From NCBI RefSeq assembly GCF_028657195.3, contig NZ_JANCPR020000012.1, positions 1 to 64,000 on the forward strand: DNA of 64,000 bases, given 5' to 3'. The position numbers were made by a program, and so were the translations under genes. The stretch comes from Streptomyces iconiensis. GTDB taxonomy: Bacteria; Actinomycetota; Actinomycetes; Streptomycetales; Streptomycetaceae. The notes beneath the pieces were generated by a model, which had not been told where the DNA came from, searched no databases, and saw nothing but the letters and a program-made list of their open reading frames with translations. Positions 59,647 through 64,000 of the stretch are shown in pieces; the first letter of the stretch is position 1, and every line of letters begins with the position of its first letter.

Positions 59647-60591
59647 ATGCCCGAGCCCATGAAGCACACGCCGTGGACACTGCTGAACGTCCGCCAGCTC
59701 GCCTACCTCCTCGCCGTCGTGGACGAGGGCTCGTTCACGGCGGCGGCGCAGCGGCTGCACCTGTCGCAGCCCGCACTCTCGCGCCAGGTGCGCGAGCTGG
59801 AGCAGCACATCGGGGGTGCGCTGCTGGAGCGCAGGCGCGGAGGTCTCGTGCCGACGGCGACGGGGCGTGCCTTCCTGCCCGAGGCGCGTGCGGTCGTGGC
59901 GGCGGCCGAGCGTGCCATGCGGGTGGCCCGCGACTCGCTGGGCCTTGAGGGCGGCACGCTGGAACTGGCGACGCTGGCCACGCTCGCGAGCGGCAGACTG
60001 CTGCCGGCGCTCAGCGAGTGGCGGCGGCTACACCCCCATGTGCGCACGCGGCTGCGGGAGTTCACGTTCCGCGGGGAGCTGGAGGAGTACGTCGCGGGCG
60101 GCGGCGGTGACCTGGCCATCGGCACCCTCTCGCAGCCGTGGGACGGACCGGCCGTCTCGCTGGGCTGGGAGGAGTTCGTCCTGGTGCTGCCGCCGGGCGA
60201 CCCGCTGCTGGAGCGGCCGGGAGCCGTGGCGCTCGACGCGCTCGCCGAGCGTGACTGGGTGGGCTACGACCCGCAGCAGGGCCTCGCCCGGCTGATGGGC
60301 GCCGCCTGCGCCGCCGCCGGGTTCGAGCCGCGCGAGGCGGTGCGTACCAGCCAGGTCGAGGCGGCTGCACGGTTCGCTGCCGCCGGGCTGGGGCTTGCCC
60401 TGGTCCCCGCCGGCACGGTGCCGGGCGACCTCGCCGCGTGCGCGCGGCGGCTGGACCCGCCGGTGGCCTGGGAGATATCGGCGTACGCGCGAACCGAACT
60501 GGACCACGCCGCCCAGTCGTTCATCGCCCTGGCCACCGCCACCGCCTCCTCCCCGCGTCCCCACGGAGCGCTGGAACTGACCGACCGGTGA
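59647..60591 (+). CDS. LysR family transcriptional regulator
   Basis: A 314-residue LysR protein. The HTH is LNVRQLAYLLAVVDEGSFTAAAQRLHLSQPALSRQVRELEQHIGGALLERRRGG, followed by the co-inducer domain (GTLELATLATLASGRLLPALSEWRRLHPHVRTRLREF... DLAIGTLSQPWDGPAVSLGWEEFVLVLPPGDPLLE). No divergent target is adjacent: the upstream gene runs the same way and a VOC gene converges downstream. The regulated gene is therefore unclear. ATG 59647 or ATG 59659 could be the start. Confidence 0.88.
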   Translation: MPEPMKHTPWTLLNVRQLAYLLAVVDEGSFTAAAQRLHLSQPALSRQVRELEQHIGGALLERRRGGLVPTATGRAFLPEARAVVAAAERAMRVARDSLGLEGGTLELATLATLASGRLLPALSEWRRLHPHVRTRLREFTFRGELEEYVAGGGGDLAIGTLSQPWDGPAVSLGWEEFVLVLPPGDPLLERPGAVALDALAERDWVGYDPQQGLARLMGAACAAAGFEPREAVRTSQVEAAARFAAAGLGLALVPAGTVPGDLAACARRLDPPVAWEISAYARTELDHAAQSFIALATATASSPRPHGALELTDR

Positions 60592-60627
60592 TCCGGTCAG
60601 GGGAGAGCGGCAAAGCGCGGGCGGGGT

Positions 60628-60993
60628 CTACTCGGTGTGGCAGACGGCCTCGACGTTGTTCCCGTCCGGGTCCCGTACGAACGCGCCGTAGTACGAGGCG
60701 TGGTACTCCGGCCGCACACGTGGCGCGTGCAGCGACTCAGCGCCGGCCTCCACCGCCGCAGCGTGGAAGGAGTCGACGGCCGCGCGGTCGGCAGCCGTGA
60801 ACGCCAAGTGCAGCTCACGGGGCTGCCCCTCCCCCGTCATGGGGATGAGCCACAGCGTGTGTCCGGTGGTGCCGAAGCTGACGAACTCGCCGAACTCCTT
60901 CGTCCTGCCTGCCCCGAGCGGGGCGAGAACCGTTTCGTAGAACGCCGCACTCGTGGCGACGTCCCGTACCTGGACCGCGATGTGATCGAGCAT
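60628..60993 (-). CDS. VOC (glyoxalase/bleomycin resistance/dioxygenase) family protein
   Basis: A 121-residue single-module VOC protein: MLDHIAVQVRDVATSAAFYETVLAPLG, GHTLWLIPMTGEGQPRELHLAF and YYGAFVRDPDGNNVEAVCH, giving the His and Glu positions used as metal ligands in the fold. The reaction is unknown; similar small proteins include glyoxalase I-like enzymes and antibiotic-binding proteins. The start ATG 60993 follows GGAAGGGTGG. It is convergent with the LysR gene. Confidence 0.87.
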   Translation of the reverse strand: MLDHIAVQVRDVATSAAFYETVLAPLGAGRTKEFGEFVSFGTTGHTLWLIPMTGEGQPRELHLAFTAADRAAVDSFHAAAVEAGAESLHAPRVRPEYHASYYGAFVRDPDGNNVEAVCHTE

Positions 60994-61214
60994 GCCGCCA
61001 CCCTTCCATCGCCGCCCGGACCTGTCGCCACGTTTTCCCCGCCCCCCCGCCTGTCTCCTGGGCCCTGTCCCTGCCTCGCCCGTGCCCGGCCCATGCTCTC
61101 CGAGCATGGAAAGCATGAGGAAGATGTCTTGGACACATCCTCCGAACCCGGCCTAGTTTTCCGGGAGTTCACCGTCGGCAGGCGGCGGCGTCTTCGGCAG
61201 GGAAGAGAGCCACC

Positions 61215-62078
61215 ATGCGCAGTCACAGCGTCCGTCACGGCTACCTCGTCGGACCCGGCGGTGGGCGGCTGCACTACCTCGACCACTGTTCCGACCACGA
61301 CGGCACCAGCAGTACCGGCAGCACTGACGGGACCGGCGGAACCGGCGGCCCCCGCGAGACGCTCGTCTGCCTGCACGGGGTCACCGACTCCGCCTGGGTC
61401 TGGCACGACGTCGCTGCCGCGCTCACAGGGCGCTGCAGGGTCATCGCGCTCGACCTGCGCGGGCATGGCGACAGCCAGTGGTCTGCCGCGCACGAGTACG
61501 GCACGGCCGAGCACGCCGCCGATCTCGCCGCGCTGCTCGGCCACCTCGGCGGCGGCCCCTTCCACCTCGCGGGTTCGTCCTGGGGCGCGCTGATCGCGCT
61601 GTCCCACGCGGCGGCGCTGCCCGAGCAGGTGCGTTCGCTCACGCTCGTCGACATCGAGCCGTCCTCCGGGCGGAGCGAGACGGACGTACCGCCCCGCCCC
61701 GCCTCCTTCGTGCGGCACTCCGCCGTCGCCGCCTGGGAACGCGCGTACGCTCCGCACGCGCCGGCCCTGCTCACCGAGCTGATCGCCGCACAGAGCGTGC
61801 GGCCGGGGCCACGCGGGCTGCTCTACCGCAAGCACAACCCGTACTTCCTGTCGCGCTGGCCCTTCCGCTCCGACGACCACTGGGCGGAGCTGGACGCGGT
61901 CACCTGTCCTGCGCTGGTCGTCCAGGCCGGCAAGACGTCCGTACGCCCGTCCGTCACCCGGCGCATGGCCGCACGCCTGCGGCACGGCGCCCACACCGAG
62001 ATCCCCGAGTCCAACCACACCGTCCCCACCGACGCACCGGACGCCCTGGCCGGCGCCCTGCGCGCCTTCCTCGCGTAG
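61215..62078 (+). CDS. Alpha/beta hydrolase
   Basis: A 287-residue alpha/beta hydrolase with LVCLHGVTDSAWVWHDVAAAL (HG oxyanion motif), VIALDLRGHGDSQWS, nucleophile elbow LAGSSWGALIALSHAA (GxSxG as GSSWG), CPALVVQAGKTSV and the final histidine in IPESNHTVPTDAPD. Before the domain is a short Ser/Thr/Gly repeat (DGTSSTGSTDGTGGTGG). There is no signal peptide. It belongs to the epoxide hydrolase/esterase group, and the substrate is unknown. AGGGAAGAGAGCCACC precedes ATG 61215. Confidence 0.88.
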   Translation: MRSHSVRHGYLVGPGGGRLHYLDHCSDHDGTSSTGSTDGTGGTGGPRETLVCLHGVTDSAWVWHDVAAALTGRCRVIALDLRGHGDSQWSAAHEYGTAEHAADLAALLGHLGGGPFHLAGSSWGALIALSHAAALPEQVRSLTLVDIEPSSGRSETDVPPRPASFVRHSAVAAWERAYAPHAPALLTELIAAQSVRPGPRGLLYRKHNPYFLSRWPFRSDDHWAELDAVTCPALVVQAGKTSVRPSVTRRMAARLRHGAHTEIPESNHTVPTDAPDALAGALRAFLA

Positions 62079-62225
62079 GCCCGGCGTGCTCGTGCGGGCG
62101 CGGCGCCCTGTCCTCTCGGCCCCCGTGGTGACGCGCGGTGGTCGGGCAGGGCCGCGACATGAGAATGACCTGAGAAACACCACAGAACGGAACCTGTCGC
62201 CGCGCGCGACGCGTTCTTGTACAGG

Positions 62226-63695
62226 ATGAACAGGACAATCAGACGGGCGGGCACCGTCACTCTGCTCCTGGTGATGGCGCTGATGGTGCGGCTCACCTGG
62301 GTGCAGGTGGTGCACGGCGAGGCGCTCGCGGACAGCGAAGACAACCGGCGGAACACCATCGAGCAGTACGCGAACCCGTTCGGCGACATCATCGTCGGCG
62401 GCAAGCCCGTCACGGGCTCGAAGCGTACGGACGACGGTGACCTGCACTATCAGCGCACGTACACGGACGGGCCGCTGTACGCGCCGGTGACCGGCTTCAG
62501 CTCACAGGTGCGCGGGTCGACCCAGCTGGAGGGCATCTACCAGAGCGTGCTGGACGGCACGGACGACCGGCTCAAGAACCCGGCCGACCTGCTGATGGGC
62601 AAGAAGGCCAAGCCCGGCAACGTCCTGACCACGATCGACCCGGGCGTACAGCGCGCCGGCTACAAGGCGCTCGGCGGCAAGAAGGGCGCGGCCGTCGCGA
62701 TCGACCCGGCCAACGGCAAGATCCTCGGTGTGGTGAGCACGCCGTCCTTCGACCCGTCCACCTTCGCGGGCAGCGGCAAGGACGACGCGAAGGCGTGGAA
62801 CAAGCTGAACGCGCGCAGCGGCGGCGACAAGAACGACGACCAGCCGACGCTGAACCGCGCGCTGCGCCAGCCCGTACCGCCCGGCTCGACGTTCAAGCTG
62901 GTCGTCGCGGCGGCGGCGCTGGAGGACGGGCTGTACTCGTCGGTCGACGTACCGACCCGCAGCCCCGACCCGTACACGCTCAAGGGCACCTCCACAGTGC
63001 TCAAGAACGAGAACGAGGCCGCGCCCTGCAAGAACGCCACCCTGCGTGACGCGCTGCGGTACTCGTGCAACAACGTGTTCGCGAAGCTGGCCACCGACCT
63101 GGGCAAGGACAAGGTACGCGCGCAGGCCGAGAAGTTCGGCTTCAACGACAGCAAGCAGGACGTGCCCGTACGCGCGACGAAGAGCGGCTACCCGGAGAAG
63201 ATGGACGAGGCGCAGACCGGCCTGTCGGGCATCGGGCAGTACGACGTGACCGCGACACCGCTCCAGATGGCGATGGTCACGCAGGCCATCGCGCACGGCG
63301 GCGAACTGGTCGATCCGCACATGGTCTCGCAGGTCCAGGACTCGGGCGGCGGCGCACTGCGCTCGTTCGAGGACCCGGCCTCGCACCGCGTCATGAGCGA
63401 GTCGAACGCCGAACAGTTGCGCTCCGCGATGGAGACGGTCGTCGAGCAGGGCACAGGCAGCAACGCGAAGATCCCGGGCGCCACGGTCGGCGGCAAGACC
63501 GGCACGGCCCAGCACGGGGTCGACAACAGCGGTACGCCGTATGCCTGGTTCACGTCCTACGGCGAAAGCTCCTCGGGCAAGCAGGTCGCTGTGGCCGTCG
63601 TGGTGGAGGACTCGGACGCGGCCCGCGCCGAGGTCAGCGGCAACGGACTGGCTGCGCCCATCGCCAAGAGCATGATGGGGGCCGCGCTGGGCTAG
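62226..63695 (+). CDS. Penicillin-binding protein 2-type transpeptidase
   Basis: A 489-residue class B PBP (PbpA/FtsI-like) that cross-links peptidoglycan. One N-terminal membrane helix (about 7-24: GTVTLLLVMALMVRLTWV) and a short extracytoplasmic N-domain (NRRNTIEQYANPFGDIIVGG) precede the transpeptidase domain, with SxxK in PPGSTFKLV, SxN in RYSCNNVFAK and KTG in VGGKTGTAQHG. The start is ATG 62226; TTG 62217 is possible. The compact N-terminal domain resembles PbpA-type PBPs of mycelial actinomycetes (elongation or septation). The gene stands alone here, without RodA/FtsW or a serine/threonine kinase next to it. Confidence 0.9.
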   Translation: MNRTIRRAGTVTLLLVMALMVRLTWVQVVHGEALADSEDNRRNTIEQYANPFGDIIVGGKPVTGSKRTDDGDLHYQRTYTDGPLYAPVTGFSSQVRGSTQLEGIYQSVLDGTDDRLKNPADLLMGKKAKPGNVLTTIDPGVQRAGYKALGGKKGAAVAIDPANGKILGVVSTPSFDPSTFAGSGKDDAKAWNKLNARSGGDKNDDQPTLNRALRQPVPPGSTFKLVVAAAALEDGLYSSVDVPTRSPDPYTLKGTSTVLKNENEAAPCKNATLRDALRYSCNNVFAKLATDLGKDKVRAQAEKFGFNDSKQDVPVRATKSGYPEKMDEAQTGLSGIGQYDVTATPLQMAMVTQAIAHGGELVDPHMVSQVQDSGGGALRSFEDPASHRVMSESNAEQLRSAMETVVEQGTGSNAKIPGATVGGKTGTAQHGVDNSGTPYAWFTSYGESSSGKQVAVAVVVEDSDAARAEVSGNGLAAPIAKSMMGAALG

Positions 63696-63767
63696 CCTGC
63701 CCGTCCTGCCGGTGGGCTGCGCCCCTGTCCACGCCCCTCTCGGGCCCTCTCAGGCCGCAGGCCGCCG

Positions 63768-64000
63768 TTACGCCTTCAGGTGGTCCCGTACCGTCTCCAG
63801 GTCCAGGGCCGAGGCGAGGCCCGCGTGGTAGAGGCGTAGTTCGGTGGCGCCGAGTGTGCGGGCGTGTGCGGCGTCTTCCGCGAGGGTGTGCGGGGAGCCG
63901 CCCATGCCGGTGACGACGCCGAAGTTGGCCGCGAGGGTGCTCGCTGTGCCGGTGTGCACGGCGAACGGTCCGAGGGCTGCGGCCCGTTCGGTCGCCCCGC
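63768..64000 (-). CDS. 3' end of an unrecognised gene (cut by the window edge)
   Basis: Only the last ~77 codons are present, ending at TGA 63768-63770; the 5' part lies beyond 64000. The visible segment (RAAALGPFAVHTGTASTLAANFGVVTG, then TLAEDAAHARTLGATELRLYHAGLASALDLETVRDHL) looks like the final beta/alpha units of a soluble enzyme, possibly a TIM barrel, with an Ala-rich terminal helix. I cannot name the family. Confidence 0.6.
   Translation of the reverse strand, partial: GATERAAALGPFAVHTGTASTLAANFGVVTGMGGSPHTLAEDAAHARTLGATELRLYHAGLASALDLETVRDHLKA

Overview
The window is chromosomal DNA from a high-GC actinomycete, almost certainly a Streptomyces. The evidence is roughly 70% GC with G/C-ending codons, frequent GTG starts, 4-nt ATGA/GTGA gene overlaps, PHO boxes in the Streptomyces format, and a gene order that matches, from memory and unchecked, the S. 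coelicolor stretch around SCO1827-SCO1875 (DEDDh exonuclease, SURF1, Asp23 group, gbn, ABC-F ATPase, pitH2, cob genes, ectABCD, a PBP). I see no insertion sequence, prophage, CRISPR array, rRNA or tRNA. It reads as core/conserved chromosome with inserted catabolic cassettes.

Layout. 0-5.3 kb: a reverse-strand catabolic operon (acetoacetate-decarboxylase-like protein, SDR, two tandem amidohydrolases) opposite a TetR regulator, with a perfect palindromic operator between them. 5.4-8.3 kb: DEDDh exonuclease with a BRCT domain, SURF1, and an SDR lacking the usual Tyr/Lys. 8.4-11.9 kb: an Asp23/Gls24-AmaP envelope-stress type operon with a divergent companion gene. 11.9-15 kb: enoyl-CoA hydratase, the small nucleoid protein Gbn, and an ABC-F ATPase. 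15-19 kb: unknown protein, alpha/beta hydrolase, secreted GH25 muramidase. 19-20.7 kb: PhoP-box-controlled low-affinity phosphate permease (PitH2) plus a small membrane partner, closed by a strong terminator.

21-29.9 kb: a cobalamin riboswitch followed by cbiB, cobQ, a fused ChlI-ChlD-type chelatase subunit, cobO, cobB/cbiA and a CbiG/CobE-CobC fusion. These perform late corrin steps (cobalt insertion, adenosylation, amidation, aminopropanol attachment). 30-36.3 kb: proline iminopeptidase, DUF1992, DsbA/FrnE, a fused acyl-CoA carboxyltransferase, YCII protein, amidohydrolase. 36.3-40.3 kb: ectABCD for ectoine and hydroxyectoine, with an AT-rich leader and strong hairpins between ectB/ectC and ectC/ectD. 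40.5-41.6 kb: class V aminotransferase-like protein.

41.6-48.5 kb: a MarR-controlled cassette of an MFS pump, a Baeyer-Villiger monooxygenase, an SMP-30-like lactonase (frame-disrupted) and an SDR. The set fits alcohol -> ketone -> ester/lactone -> hydroxy acid. 48.5-53 kb: LysR/TauD-dioxygenase pair and IclR/aldehyde-dehydrogenase pair, each divergent around a palindrome. 53-58 kb: secreted endonuclease/phosphatase-family protein, a membrane protein, and a NarL-type two-component system whose kinase has a very long disordered linker. 58-64 kb: NmrA-like reductase/TetR pair with twin operators, LysR, VOC protein, alpha/beta hydrolase, a penicillin-binding transpeptidase, and the end of an unrecognised gene.

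No clearly new defence or mobile system was found. The most unusual items are an RBS-occluding 66-nt palindrome between gbn and the hydratase, an in-frame leader ORF between the B12 riboswitch and cbiB, the coupled low-complexity ORF between cobQ and the chelatase gene, the BVMO cassette, and the intrinsic terminator before ectD.
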